Shown here piece by piece: positions 1 through 11,910 of a stretch of DNA of 64,000 bases. The first letter of the stretch is position 1. The number at the start of each line of letters is the position of its first letter. Both the position numbers and the translations under genes were made by a program. Origin of the DNA: Crocodylus rhombifer (lineage: Eukaryota > Chordata > Crocodylia > Crocodylidae). The notes beneath the pieces were generated by a model. The model was not told where the DNA came from. It worked only from the letters and a program-made list of their open reading frames with translations, and made no database searches. Where the stretch lies: the NCBI GenBank assembly GCA_038503035.1, contig JAVSML010018825.1, positions 1 to 64,000 on the forward strand, in the 5' to 3' direction.

Positions 1-785
1 AAAAAAAAATATGGTGCTGTAACGGGTCTCCCTCCCTAGCACCATCTTCCTAGTCATCCACACCTTATGTGGGGCGCTCTTGGAATCCTTCTGTCCCGCT
101 CTAATCTCACCTGCCACATCTTGTTGGAACTTATTATGAAAGCGGGAGACTGCCTATTCTATTGGGCATGTTGGGGTCTCCCCTAGAATGTCTTTTTCCC
201 TTTTTAGTCTAGCTATGTGACCTTACCTTATTAGTTGAGTAGAGAAAAAAATATTTTCTGAAGCATAACAGTACAACAAATGAAAGGACTCACCCTTACT
301 GTATGCCTATTGCTGCCTGTTAGAGTTGTTCAGTCTCTGCAGCAACTTTCATATCTCACAGGAGAAATTTTCACTTGTAACCACAGGGAAAGGATTTTTG
401 GATGACTGTGAGATCATGACACAAGAAAACAACCAACAAGATTCCAATAGGGATGAATCAAGCTGCCGATTCTTCTTAAGAAATTAATGGTCTTGAACTG
501 AGTCATACCAAACTCATTTATACTAAAAGAACAGCACAGAAAATCCACAGGTTCCCTTGGGCATTAATCCCTGAATTCTCTATGGGACTCACTCACGATT
601 TTTTACTAATTCATCAACAACGTCAACTGTGTAAGTTTGGTTGCCATAAGGAAAGTTTTGTCAAAAGCCAAAACCTTATCTCAATGGATCTACAAGAATG
701 TAAACCTAATGAGCATCCGACCTTGATTTGTATCATGTGTCACTCAAGAGCTTTGGTTCACAGCGGGTACATATACATGTGCGAT
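1..785. other. Unassigned sequence
   Basis: No gene, RNA or recognisable transposon end was found on either strand. The open frames are short and match no family I know. The first bases are an A run, possibly the tail of something outside the window. Confidence 0.4.
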
Positions 786-911
786 TAATGCACACAAATA
801 AATTCTGGAGCTTATTGCTCTGGAATTTTTCACTCCTGGGTGCAACATTTGAATGTGCACCCCAGAACAAGAAACTCCAGAGCACGTTGCACCAGAGTTT
901 ATTTGTCACTC
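786..911. repeat. Palindromic MITE-like hairpin
   Basis: Outer arms at 794-808 and 892-906 are reverse complements over 15 bp with one mismatch. An inner pair around 838-845 and 876-884 (CTGGGTGCA against TGCACCCCAG) is also complementary. The whole stretch folds into one long imperfect hairpin of about 115 bp, typical of a non-autonomous DNA transposon. The family was not identified. Confidence 0.6.
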
Positions 912-1071
912 GGAGCTGGCAGGGGACCTAGGTGTCAGCGTGCCAACCAAGGACTGCTCTGACTGGGCTCCATGTGCTATGGAGAGGCTGGCTGAGGCAC
1001 AAGGATGCTTCAGCATGGGGTTGCCTGACAGTTAGCCCCTATGCTGAGCACCCTGCTACCTAGCCAGCCTG

Positions 1072-1275
1072 GGTAGTGTCTACACATGCACTGCTGCACA
1101 TGAAAAAAACACCACAGCAGGGACTATTTGTATTTACAAGTATTTACAAGTACTACCCCACTGTGGAGTGTATTAGTTATATATGCCCTAATAGGGGTGT
1201 ATGTGTAGATGCCAAGATGTTTACTGCAGAGTTAATTCATCAACTTAACAGTAAACATCTTGTGTAAATGCTGCC
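1072..1275. mobile_element. MITE with GTCTACA-type ends
   Basis: The left end carries GTGTCTACACATGC and the right end is an imperfect inverted copy ending near GTGTAAATGCTGCC. The same terminal signature recurs at 17361-17616, 37059-37313, 57450-57700, 58228-58425 and 59588-59795, so this looks like one family with variable interiors. The right end abuts the CR1 fragment that follows. Confidence 0.45.
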
Positions 1276-1760
1276 CAAGTTGCCATCCACTACTACATTC
1301 CCCACCAATTCATCCCTGTTTGTGAGCAGCAAGTCAAGAAGAGCATGGCCCCTAGTTTGCCGCTCCAGCACTTGCACCAGGAAGTTGTCCCCAACACTCT
1401 CAAAAAACTTCATGCATAGCTTGTGCACTGCTGTATGGCCCTCCAAGCACATGCCAGGGTAATTGAAGTCCCCCATGAAAATCAGGCCCTGTGATCAGAA
1501 CACTTTTGCCTAATCCACCATTTTCTCATGGTGTGGTGATCTATAGCACACACCCATTACAACTTCATTCTTGTTGATCTCCTCTTTGACCCTAACCCAG
1601 AGACAGAGAGACCTAGCTCCTGTTTCATACTGGAGCTCTGAGCAATCATATGGTTCTTTTACATAAAGTGCAACTCCTCCTCCTCTTCTCCCCTGCCTGT
1701 CCTTCCTGAACAGTTTGTACCCATCCATGACAGTGCCCTAGTCATGTGAGCTCCCACCAA
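1240..1760 (-). mobile_element. CR1 LINE fragment, endonuclease domain
   Basis: Read on the minus strand, two open stretches (1510-1728 and 1240-1476) match the apurinic-type endonuclease of CR1 LINEs. They show GYKLFRKDRQGRRGGGVALY, the CYRSP strand, the MGDFNYPG block and the DLLLTNRDELVG block, in the right order but split by a frameshift near 1490-1510. Only this part of ORF2 is present, so the copy is dead. It would have acted as the target-nicking domain in CR1 retrotransposition. The domain order fixes the orientation. Confidence 0.85.
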
Positions 1761-1889
1761 GGGTCTTTGTGCATGCCACATTTTTTTGCCCTTTCTTGCA
1801 CTGCAATGGCATGAATTTACACAAGCAGGTTTTCTGGACACATTTTTTCTGGATCCGCTTTTGGATGCAGATTTTTCAGACACAGTCTT

Positions 1890-2614
1890 TCTGGCACATT
1901 AAAGTAAAACTTGACCGTGGTTTAGTTTGGCTCACCATGAATTGAAATGTTACATCCATAGATTCATTGTGTGCAAATGCAAAGGCACTCAAATACATGT
2001 AATGAACTTCTTTCTCCACCAGATGGCACTGCAACTTTTATTAGTTCACCCCTTCAAATTGCTTCCTTTCAAATTGCTTCCACTTTCTTTTTTCCTTTCT
2101 TGAGGCATGTGTCATGTCCATGCTCCCACAACTGTGTGGAAGAGCACAGACTGGGGGGGCCCTGGGCTTGGGGGGGCAGTGCTGGACCATCCCACTATCC
2201 TGTGGCACTGGCTGGGCTTAGTTAGTCTGAAAGCCTAGTGCATGCAAACACTGATGCTGTGCTCCAAAATAAATAAGTTTAAACTTCATAAACCTATTTA
2301 ATTTAATGAGGATTAAACCCCATGCTATAGGTGCCCCAGTTCTCTGTTATTCCAATCATATCATAGCTCCATGACTATGCAAGGACTTCCAATTCTTCTT
2401 GCTTGTTTCAAATGCTCACAATCCAATAATTGGCACTAGCTTTCCTAGGACTGGTCCAAACTGAACTTTTACTACATTACCCTTGTGTCTAATGTGCAGT
2501 GCACAAACAGCCTTTTTTGCTTGTAGGTGTTAATCCTTGCTCATTAACTACTGTGTATTAAGCTGGTCCCTGAGTGAATCATGATTGATCATGATTAACA
2601 CAGTAGCCAGCTAG
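1890..2614. other. Unassigned sequence
   Basis: No coding or RNA gene was recognised. There is a GC-rich patch at about 2150-2220 with G runs, and a short direct repeat of TCATGATTGA around 2578-2597. Nothing else could be supported. Confidence 0.35.
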
Positions 2615-3413
2615 CACAAGCACCCATGACACACGTTTGCCTGAGAGCAGATAGGGGTGCAGGGCCCCAGAACCCCTGCACTGATCTCCTTGACAGCTGG
2701 CAGGCTTTGTGGCCCGCAGTGGGGCCTAACAGCCAGGCCTGCAGTAGTTTTCCCCACCCCCCTCTGTGCCCCAAGACAGACACAGTTGTACAAAACGAGC
2801 ATGACATGAGTTTTGCCTGTCAGCTGCTAGAGTTGCAGGGCCACAGAACCCAGAAGCCCTGCACCCATCTCCTTGACAGCTGGCAGGCTTTGTGGACACA
2901 GAAGGGGCTAATGGGCCTGCAGTTTTCACCCTGCTGTGCCTTAATGCATGCAGTGTCACCCATGTCATGAGTTTTGCTTGTCCGCAATTTGAGGTACAGT
3001 TTTCCCCAAACCCCTGCACCTATCTCCTTGAAACCTGACAGGATTTGTGGCCTCCACAGGATGCCTGCAGTTTTTACCCTGCTGTGGCTTAGCATATACA
3101 CGTGACACAAGTTTTGCTTTCAAAACCTTGGGGTGCAGTTTACCCAACTCCCCTGCACCTTTCTGCTTCAATCTTGGCAGACTTCATGCCCTCAGAAGTG
3201 GCAACCATTCCTGCAAGTTTCATCCAAATCAAACCATAAGTGACAAAGTTATAGGCTGTTTTGTCCTTCCCTTTTATATCCTTTTGCCGTTTCGACCCCG
3301 TTTCAACAGAACAAAATGGACCAGCTGTTTCAAATCAAAACAAAATTCAAAACAAAATGCTGTTCCATCAAAACACTGGTCGAAATGAAACACTGCCATT
3401 TTGCACAGCTTTA
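2615..3413. mobile_element. hAT-derived tandem modules, left end missing
   Basis: Four imperfect copies of a roughly 140-170 bp module begin near 2630, 2800, 2966 and 3107. Each contains a GAGTTTTGC-like start, a CCCCTGCACC..ATCTCCTTGA block and a TGCAGTTTTCACCCTGCTGTG block. The right end reads TTTTGCACAGCTTTA (to 3413), an inverted match to the AGGGTTGTGCAAAA terminus of the hAT element at 46399. TCTGAGAT follows at 3414-3421 and would be the target duplication, but no matching left end was found. The element is therefore truncated or rearranged on the left. Confidence 0.6.
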
Positions 3414-3599
3414 TCTGAGATGCAATTTTGGCTTTATATGCTAATATAGGAGCTTGGACAGATCTCATAAAATTTCTTTTTGGGCTGCCTTGGTTTTAAC
3501 TGACTGAAGGTGGTGTTTTCATATTGGAGAAGCTGTAAATATCATACCCAAGTACTTTTAACAGATTCACATTTGCTTCGCCCCATGTTCCATGGGTAT

Positions 3600-4830
3600 A
3601 TCATCAAACGTCTTCCCCAATATGTTATTTTGGATTTATCATAATTTATCTTTTAAGTTTTTTTGTCCACAAATATATACAAAAGTTGTAATTGCTCTCT
3701 GTAATCCAACTGGGGTTCTTGACAGTAAAACAGTGTGAACTGCATACATTAAAATAGGGATCGGAGTTGCTAATAATTTTGGGGGATGAAAATGAGCATC
3801 CTGCATATTTCCAATAATGTCATTCATGTAAAGATTAAATAACAAAGAGGGAAAAATACACCCTTGTCTATTCTTTTTGTATCTGAAATTTTTGTGTGAG
3901 TTTGCCCCTCAGACCCCATCTAACTTGGACCCATGTATCTTTATAATATTCTATCATCAGGTACAAAAGAGAAGGGTCAATCCCATAATTTAACAATTTT
4001 TCCCAAAGTTTACTTCTATATATACTGTTAAAAACTCTTGACATATCAACAAATGAAACATACAGTGCTGATTTGCACATTTGCATATATTTATGTCTCA
4101 AAAACTGAAGAATAAATATGTGATTAATAGGGGAATACCCTTCCCTTCCCTAAATCTGGTCTGATGTTCATGTAATATGTTTTCTCCTTTTTCCCATGCT
4201 ACAAGATGGTATAACAAGTGGCACCCAAAATTTTTAGCTGAAATGTCTATTAAACTTATGGGGCAATAAGTTTCTGGCTTATGTTTTAAACCTTTCTTGA
4301 AAATAGGTCAGATGGTACTCCTTTTCTGAGAATCTGGGATTTGACCCAGCTCAATTGTCAAGTTATACCATTTTTCCAAGACTGGAGTCCACCAACTAAT
4401 GTTATCAATATAAACTTCCATCAGTATTCTGTCTGGACCTGGGGCTTTTTTCTTTCATTGTACTTTGAGGGGATGTACTTATTTGATCATTTGTGACCTG
4501 AAACTTAGATGTATCATTAAGGGGTATGTTACCCCCTAGATGAACTTCTTCTTGCATTGTGCCAGTGAAGAATTCTTCCTCTTCCTTGTTGCATAGAGCA
4601 TACACCTGCTGTTTCTTGTGTGGTTCATCCTGCTCCTTTCTGCAAACTCTTTTAAAGTCATTGAATCTTTTGCATTTGTTGTAGTGCTTACCAACTGCAA
4701 GGGATTACATGGGTTTGTGGTAACCCCCACAGCATCTGCAGCTGACTATTCTTTCTTCAAGCAAATCTCTTTAGTCTATGCTTGCCTGCTTCATAGTGAG
4801 GTCCTCTTTGCTGGCACAGTCGAGGGGCCC
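3600..4830 (-). mobile_element. Non-CR1 LINE fragment, reverse transcriptase
   Basis: On the minus strand the translation gives, in order, a basic linker (RVCRKEQDEPHKKQQVYALC, then EEEEFF), a GPDRILMEVY block, PDSQKRSTI, IFKKGLKHKPETYCPISL, and ENILHEHQTRFREGKG. It continues with DMSRVFNSIYRSKLWEKLL (3868-4101) and LFNLYMNDI..PILMYAVHTVLLS (3639-3845). This is the palm and fingers of a LINE reverse transcriptase, with the catalytic ADDT-type motif changed to AVHT. The order and wording differ from the CR1 copies nearby, so this is another clade; I cannot name it safely. There are many stops and frameshifts, so it is a fossil. Confidence 0.75.
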
Positions 4831-4849
4831 TAAGGGTAACATGGCCATC

Positions 4850-6124
4850 CTTGAGGAGCCCATTCCGTGACATTTCATCACAGGCAGATCCTGCTTGACA
4901 AAACTTATAGCCTTTTATGACCAGGTAACACACTGCTTTGACACTGAAGCTGAGGCAGATGTCATCTACCTGCACTTTAAGAAGGCCTTCAGTACAATTT
5001 CACGACCTATTCTCATAAGAAAGCTAGCAGGCTGTGAAGTGGATGCTTACATGGTCGGGTGGGTGGCATACTGGCTTAGGGACCGCCCCCAGAGAGTGGT
5101 GCTGAATGGGTTGTTTTCGACCTGGAAGGAGGTGGGCAGTGGTGTCCTGCAGGGTTTGGTCCTTGGACCACTGTTATTTATTATCTTCATCAGTGATTTG
5201 AATGAGGGTGTGGAGAGCACCCTGTCCAAGTTCGCAGATGACACAAAGTTATGGGGCAAAGTTAACACACTGGAGACCAGGGAGTGGATACAGGTCGATC
5301 TGGACAGGTTGCATCAATGGGCAGAACGAAACAGGATGCAATTCAACGTAAATAAATGCAGGGTACTTCACGTAGGGAGGAGGAATCCCCAGCACACCTA
5401 CAGTTTGGGGGATGACCTCCTCAGCAGCTCAGTGGCTGAAAGGGATTTTGGAGTCATAGTTGACTCCAAGATGAACATGAGCTGGAAGTGTAATGAAGCC
5501 ATCAACAAAGCCAATCATGCTTTATTGTGTATTAGCAGATGCAAGACCAACAGATCAAGGGAGGTGATGCTCCCCCTTCTATGTGGCACCGGTTAGGACG
5601 CAGTTGGAGTACTGTGTCCAGTTCTGGGCGCCGCACTTCAAGAGGGATGCAGAGAATCTGGAGAGGGTCCAGAGGAGGGCCACTCGTATGATTAGTGGCC
5701 TTCATGCACGACCCTATGAGGGGAGATGGGGGGAACTGGATCTCTTCAGCCTTCACAAGAGACATCTGAGGGGAGACCTTGTAACAGCCCATAAGTTTAT
5801 CAAGGGAAAACAACAGAGAGTTGGAGATGCACTATTTACCAGGGCATCCCTAGGAGTAACTAGGAATAATGGGTTTCAACTAGTGGAGAGTAGATTCAGG
5901 TTAGACATTAGGAAGAAATTTTTCACAGTAAGGGTGCCCAGAACCTGGAACAGCCTGCCAAGAGAGGTGGTACTATCACCTAACTTGCAGGTCTTCCAGA
6001 GGAGGCTAGATAGGCACCTGACTGGGGTCGTCTGACCTCAATCCTTTTCCTGCCTGGGGCAGGGGGTCAGATATGATGATCCTTCGGGGTCCCTTCCAAC
6101 TAAAATCTATGAATCTATGAATCT
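4850..6124 (+). mobile_element. CR1 LINE, 3' half with RT and tail
   Basis: A 5'-truncated CR1. The frame at 4895-5596 holds the C-terminal part of the reverse transcriptase: the KAFSTISRPILI block, GVLQGLVLGPLLFIIFISDL, then [11 protein letters not shown] with the catalytic DD. The frame at 5583-6035 continues the ORF2 C terminus (QLEYCVQFWAPHF, RTWNSLPREVV). A one-base shift near 5585 separates them. The usual PQG of the motif is LQG here. The 3' UTR ends in CCTTCCAACTAAAATCTATG followed by an ATCTATGA microsatellite tail at 6103-6123. Intact apart from the shift, so it is a relatively young copy. Confidence 0.9.
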
Positions 6125-6490
6125 TGTTGCAAAGAAAGCTAACAGCATACTGGGCTGCATTGGTAGGTGTGTTGCTAGCAGGTCAAGGGAAGGCCACATC
6201 TGGAGTGTACAGTTTTGGGGCTCCCACTACACAAAGGATGTGGGCAAATTGGAGAGTCCAGCAGAGGGCAACAAAAATGATGAGGGGGCTTGGGGACATG
6301 ACTTCTGAGGAGAGGCTGAGGGAACTGAGCTTATATAGTCTAGAGAAGAGAAGACTGAGAGGGCATTTAATAGCAGCCTTCAAGTTCCTGAAGGGGAGTT
6401 TGAAAGGATAGAGCTGTACTGTACTCAGTGGTGGCAGATGACAGAACAAGGAGCATTAATATCTGGCTGCAGTGAACTACGAGTGCCATC
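6125..6490 (+). mobile_element. Second CR1 3' fragment, head-to-tail
   Basis: Begins directly at the microsatellite tail of the preceding CR1. The translation (6124-6411) contains [17 protein letters not shown], the frame-shifted equivalent of the [14 protein letters not shown] region, and [20 protein letters not shown], which are CR1 ORF2 C-terminal blocks. It resembles the copy at 52592-53200 more than its neighbour, so it belongs to a different CR1 subfamily. It lacks a recognisable tail. Confidence 0.75.
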
Positions 6491-6749
6491 TGGAGAGGCT
6501 AGGGTGGGGTAAAAGGAAAGTTTGGAGCCCCACAGAAGAAAACATGGATTGAGACTGGGTAGGATCACCTTGGGCATTACCTCCTAGCAATATAATATCA
6601 TCAAAGTCATGGCAGGAGAGAAGCATAAGACCTACTTCCTGGCAGACCAGGTGATCTGAAATCAAGATCCACCCCATCACCGCCTGTAGAAAAATGAGCT
6701 CAGGGCAGTGGCAGAAAGCCCTATAATATCTACAGTCATCACAGATGCC

Positions 6750-7450
6750 CAGTAGGCAAAATTGTATCTGGTCCCAATAACTTGCCTCATTTCTGGACTC
6801 TACAGGACTTCAGGAAAGAAGCACTCTCCTGCTTGTGTCAGCTGCAAAGCTTGATCCTGCAAATATATTGAGCATGTCTAATCCTATACAGCACACACAG
6901 AGGAATATGTACCAATTCCTTATCAAATGTCCCTAAGGTTCATGTGTTCACCTAGGTTGGGGGAGACTGAGGCTGAAATCTCTTTTGTCTGAGGAGATAT
7001 GACCCCTCATCTTCCACCTCCCATGAGAACCTCCTAACCATGGTTGCTTGTTGGGGTGGCATGTCTCTCAAAATGTACTGATTAACTTGTTTGGTTTTTA
7101 CAAAATGCTTAAATATGCATGGGAGCAGGGTCAGGGTCCTGAGTCTCCCCTGTTCCAGGAGGGTGCCTTAAACAATGAATTATCAACTCACTCAAACTAT
7201 CACATTCTAGTTTAGTGAAGAGGTAATTAACCTATGAAAAAGTAGAAAAGCTTTAAAAACATGAATAGAAATATTTCCTTTCCCTGCTAGAAATGTATGA
7301 ACAAAGTCTCTCCCAGATCCCTCTACTTGTTTTCTAAAACATGAAGTAATCTGGAAATCTCTGCTGTGTAACCCAGAATGAGAGGAGAATTAGAGATTCT
7401 TCATTTCCCTCAAAATAATCCTTCATCACTGTTTTACCTAATTACAGGTC
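6750..7450 (+). repeat. Array repeat R, copy 0
   Basis: Aligns by eye with 44060-44750 and, in part, 18930-19344. Shared landmarks are the CCTGCAAATATATT stretch, a GAGGAGATATGA block, GGCTTGTTGGGGTGGCATG, and TTTGTTTTCTAAAACATGAAG. In the other two places it lies upstream of an OR unit, so this is probably the upstream edge of the OR1 unit, now separated from it by later insertions. Confidence 0.65.
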
Positions 7451-8355
7451 ATGTATATTTAGTCATCAAAGCATCTTGCAGTACTACATATCTTTTTTTC
7501 CAATTATAGGACCCAGGTTTCTAGATCAATCAGGCAAGATGGGAAAACCCTTCCCTTGCCAAGCAATTCATTTTCAAAGGGGGAGCTGGATTTCAGGACT
7601 TCAGAACTGCTCCTCCATATAGAACTGTACTTTGTGCTGTGTCTTTCTGTCTAGCTACTATGTATCATGGGTGCTTTGAGTCCGAAAGGTTGAGAATCAC
7701 TGGAGTATGAATCTGAATTACTGAATACAAATACAAATAGGTAGATATTTAAGGAACTAGATTAATGCATTTAATATTCATTAGATAAGAACCACTGGGG
7801 AAGTTTCTGGCATACCAAAATCAGGGCTTCCACTTTCCAAGTCAGCCTATTTAAATAGCCATGCACCTCCAGGCCTTTGTCTGTTCATTCTGGCTCCACA
7901 TAGTACCCTTTCTCATGAACCCAAGTGAGGAGAGCTGTATCTATATAAAAGGAGAGCTGTAGAGTCTGGCTTGGTGTGTGGTGGTTGTTGGGTTTTTCTA
8001 GAGAAGCAAGAGTTGCAGGTCCAAAACATACCTGTGTAAGGGACTGCTAAAACCTAGTCTTCTGTTCCCTAGGCAAATGCCAAAAAGACTAGTATTACTG
8101 GGTTTAAAGGAGGATGGGCCTCTCTGCCTAATCCCCATGAGTTGTGTTTTTTTTACTTACTAATATCTCAGGACATACCTGGCATATGCCTGAGAGTCTA
8201 TGTCCTACATAGTAGCTGCATGGACTGAGGGGCTGTTGCCTTGCCTTAGTGTAGCTTCCTGAATATGCAAATCATGTGTGGGCAAAAACCAGCATTTTAT
8301 GGCTATGTAACTGCAGCTCAAGTTTGTTATGGGAATATACAACTGGCCCCTATGT
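7451..8355. other. Unassigned sequence
   Basis: No gene or clear repeat boundary was seen. Short frames only; an eight-T run lies at about 8146-8153. Confidence 0.35.
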
Positions 8356-8359
8356 GGCC

Positions 8360-9125
8360 CTCATAGATTCATAGATTGTTAGGGCTGGAAGGGGCCTTAC
8401 AAGATCAGGGAGTCCATTCCCCCTGCACTTGGGCAGGAAAGACTGCTGGGGTCAGATGACTCCAGCAAAGTGGGCATCAAGATGCTTTTTGAAGATCACC
8501 AGGATGGGTGACCTTTACAAGTCAAGTGCCGGGGGTCTGGAACAGACTCCCCTCAGAGCTGGTATAAAGTTTTTTTGCAAGTCCCTGATCATATGGATGG
8601 CTCTTTTCTGAACCTTCTCAAGTTTTTCCACGTCCTTATTGAAATGCAGCACCCAGAACTGGACACAGTACTCCAGCTGTGGTCTCACCAGTGCTGAGTA
8701 GAGTGGAAGTATCACTTCCTTAGTTTTACACGAGATGCATTGGTTGATGCATGCCAGTGTGTTATTTGCCCTGCTGGCCACCACATCACACTGACAGCTC
8801 GTATTCATGTGATGGTCAGTCATTACCCCTAGGTCCCTTTTGGCCATGATGTAAGTCAAGCTGTCACCAATGAGCCTGTATGTATGTTGAGGGTTGTTTG
8901 CCCCCAGATCGAGCACCTTACACTTGGAAGTGTTAAACTTAATTTGGTTCAGGTCTGCCCAACTCTCTAGCCTGTCCAGGTCCAACTGTATCTGTAACCT
9001 ATCTTCTGGCATAACCATGCTGGCCCATAACTTGATGTCATCCACGAACTTGGCCAGTGACCTTTTCAGATCTGGCCCACAGAGCTGGACCATCCAGCAT
9101 GCAGCCTTAATGGGGGACATACCCC
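8360..9125 (-). mobile_element. CR1 LINE 3' fragment
   Basis: On the minus strand a 201-codon stretch (8515-9120) carries KFVDDIKLWASM, the degraded FADD motif with Val in place of Ala. It continues with LDRLESWADLNQIKFN, the CISCKTKEVILPLYSALVRP block and QLEYCVQFWVLHFNKD. The element 3' end is at 8360-8400, with TCATAGATTCATAGATTGTT, the CR1 tail read in reverse. An upstream truncation falls just inside the palm domain. No intact ORF2. Confidence 0.88.
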
Positions 9126-9640
9126 AATAGCAGCCAAGTGCCCAAGCAACACATAAGACATAGGGCCCAGGAACACCTTAGCTGAACATCTCAGGGAGCC
9201 TAGTGAGAACAACAGTGCTTCTTTAGCACAGCAAGAAGTCCAGCATCATGAGGGCTTAGCTGATATGGTGGGAAGAAGCCTCTATGCCAGGCTTTTTCCA
9301 CTGTGCTTCTGGGGCTCTATTGATATAGCTCTAGGGCATTTGGCTAACTCCACAGGAAGAGGCCATGATGCTCCTGGTGTAGCAAAACCCGCAGTTGTTC
9401 TTTTTTTCAAATTATTTAAAAATACATTCCCTCCCCATCCCCCAACAATTTCTGACTTTTTCTCTCCCTCTCTGTTTCCTATAGATAAGTATAAGTGAGC
9501 TAAGACATAAGATAAACTTCAGCATTTTATTTTGGTAGCAAGTTGTATTTGTTTTGTTTTTTCTCTTTCTTTATATTGTATAATTATTATGTTTATATTG
9601 ATTTTTACTATTCTATATTACTGTTTTACTGATACTATAT
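9126..9640. other. Unassigned sequence
   Basis: No gene recognised. It is AT-rich after 9400. Confidence 0.35.
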
Positions 9641-10371
9641 GATTTAGGCCTACATATGTAAGTTAGCTTAAGTCATGTCAAGTTTCCATGTTGTTTGTCA
9701 AGTCTCCATTCTGTGTCCCCTGCCCAGGCATACCCTATTATAACTCTGTTGTAACTCTGTGACTCATACTTGCCCCTCCTATATAACTTCGTTCCTGAAT
9801 GAATGGGGTTGAATGTGAATGCTTGAGAGACAATGGCAGTAGGTCTAAAAATAGCTCTCTCTGAATGACCAAACCATCAACTCCATGACCCAAACATCAA
9901 ACTGCATTAATCCTCCCTGGCTCAAGATTTGAAAGACAAAGACTGCTGCAGATCCTACCCAAGCCACCATTACAGACACCTGAAACTGCATGTCCTGACT
10001 TGGAATGCACATACTCAGTGTACCAGGGGCTGGCCCTTGCCTGGGTAGGCCCCTGGCCACTGGGGTCACAGAAGGTCTGCCCCTATAAAAGGGGTAGTGA
10101 AGACAGACCCAGTGGGACACCCTCTCCATCTGGACCAGCACCATGCCTCACCACCTATCCACCCAGAGACCCTGCTGGCGACCCCCCTCTGGACAACACC
10201 TTGCTGGAGAAGACCCTGACTGGCCATTGAGGATCAACTGACAGCCCAGGATATGTAGCTATCATGCACATTCCTTCCCCAAGCAAAGGACTTGGACTCT
10301 GTTTCTCTGCCCTACCTGGACTCCAACCCTTCCACTGAGTCTCTTTCTCCTGCTGCCATTGTGAGTGCTTG
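9640..10371 (+). mobile_element. Probable LTR-like promoter region
   Basis: The stretch has the layout of an LTR. There is an AT-rich 5' part with TCCTATATAACTT near 9778. After 10060 it becomes C-rich, with a clean TATA box (TATAAAA, 10084-10090) in a CCCCTATAAAAGGGG context, then a CT-rich leader-like segment. No TG...CA ends with matching target duplications could be fixed, and a CR1 and a TG microsatellite interrupt the right side. No retroviral coding sequence is present. Treat as a fragment of unknown family. Confidence 0.35.
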
Positions 10372-10382
10372 TGTGTGAGTGC

Positions 10383-10419
<37 letters not shown>

Positions 10420-10425
10420 TGTGTA
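10372..10425 (+). repeat. (TG)n microsatellite
   Basis: An almost pure TG dinucleotide run at about 10384-10425 with a degenerate left flank. It directly borders the truncated end of the CR1 that follows. Confidence 0.95.
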
Positions 10426-10427
10426 GG

Positions 10428-11444
10428 AACCAATAACTTCACCCCAAATTTTGGTATCATCAGTGAATTTAAGCAGGTTGCTTTTCACCCTGTTGTCCAA
10501 ATCACTGATAAAGAAATTGAACAGCGCGGGCCCAAGGATCGAGCCCTGGGGCACTCCACTGCCCACTTCCCCCCAGGTCAAATATGACCCATCCACGACC
10601 ACCCTCTGAGTACGACCCTTGAGCCAATCTGCAATCCATCTGACTGTGTAGGCATCAATGCCACAGTCGCCCAATTTTTAATGAGGATGGGGTGGGAGAT
10701 GGTGTCAAAGGCCTTGCTGAAGTCCAGAAGGACTACATCCATGGTGAGACCTGCATCCAATGCTTTTGTGACCTGATCATAAAAGGCGATCAGGTTTGTT
10801 CTGACATGACCTGCTCCTAATGAAACCATGCTGGTTGCCCTTGAGCATCATCCCTGAAGCCGCCCCATCACAGATGTGCTCCATGTTGATCTTCTTAAAG
10901 AGTTTCCCTAGGATTGAGGTAAAATTGACGGGCCTATAGTTGCCTGGGTCCTCCGTCCTCCCTTTTTTCAAAGATGGGGACCACGTTGGCTACCTTCCAA
11001 TCATCCAGCACCTGGCCCGAGCACCATGAGCGCTTGTAAAGCCATGCCAAAGGCCCTGTAATAACGCCTGCTAGCTCTCTCAACACCCTGGGGTGGACAG
11101 CATCCGGACCCACTGATTTGAACACGTCCAGCCCCTCCAGAAGCTCTCTAATCTGGTCCTTCCCAACCTGAGGTCTGGAGGCGTTCCCCTCAAGTCCGTC
11201 TTGCATCACAGTGGGGAAGTCCCGGTCCCTGCCCAACAAACCAGAGGTGACGAATTGGTTAAAGAGGTCCGCTTTCTCCTCTGGCGCAACCACCAGATTG
11301 CCCAGAGTATCTTGCAGGGTACCCCCGTTTCCCAGTTCTTCCTTCATCCTTCCTATATATTTGAAAACGGACTTTGTATTATCTCTTGGCTGTCTCCGCC
11401 TTGCCACCAGGTTTTTTCCCTTGCTTCTACCCCAGCACAAGTGA
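10428..11444 (-). mobile_element. CR1 LINE internal RT fragment
   Basis: Minus-strand frames give the CR1 reverse transcriptase from its N-terminal side to the catalytic loop. 10934-11440 contains KSVFKYIGRMKEELGN and GPDAVHPRVLRELAGVI; 10777-10971 contains the DPGNYRPVNFTSILGKLFKK block; 10578-10829 contains LLDFSKAFDTISHPILIK. 10312-10674 contains SGVPQGSILGPALFNFFISD and KFTDDTKIWGE. FADD has become FTDD, as in the copy at 26634-27011, so these two share a subfamily. Frameshifts near 10675 and 10960 break it. Both ends are truncated. Confidence 0.9.
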
Positions 11445-11599
11445 CACTGAGTAACCCTGGGGCCACTTGACCTTAGGTAACCCCAAGCCTCAGTTCCTCA
11501 GCCCAGCTTCTTTCTAGTCTACTGGTTCTAATCCTGGTTCTGGCAACTTTCACTCCTTACACTTCCTCTCTCACCTTAACCTTCCCCCAAGCACACACT
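11445..11599. other. Unassigned spacer
   Basis: CT-rich sequence between the CR1 and the TG-rich block; no feature recognised. Confidence 0.3.
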
Positions 11600-11910
11600 G
11601 TACCATCCAAGTTAGGAACTCACATGTGTGTAGGTGGGTCGTATTTATGTGAACTGGTGAATATACATATACATATATATGTAACTGTGTGTGTGATATA
11701 TGAATTAATGAGCCATGTAGGTGTATTGAGTGTGTGTGTATTGACAACTGATTATTGTCTAATCTTTGGTGTGTATAGTGTGTAGGTGCTTGAATTGGTG
11801 ATAGGTGTGCATATCCCTAGGCTGGTAATTTTGGATGTGTATGTGCCTGAGTTGGTACTGTGTGTGTGCACGCCTGGTGGGGGTGTATGCACCTAGAGTG
11901 TGTGTGTGTG
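11600..11910 (+). repeat. Degenerate TG/GTAT-rich repeat
   Basis: A strand-biased region of TGTGTG runs separated by short interruptions (GTAGGTG, ATACATAT). It looks like an old expanded dinucleotide tract. Its last five bases (GTGTG, 11906-11910) form the left target duplication of the LTR that follows. Confidence 0.7.

Noticed and set aside
3414..3421. Target duplication of the element ending at 3413
   Set aside because: No matching 8-mer with a hAT start was found upstream, so the left boundary cannot be set.
9640..10371. A defined full-length LTR
   Set aside because: TATA-bearing and LTR-like, but no TG...CA ends with matching duplications could be fixed; kept only as a low-confidence region.
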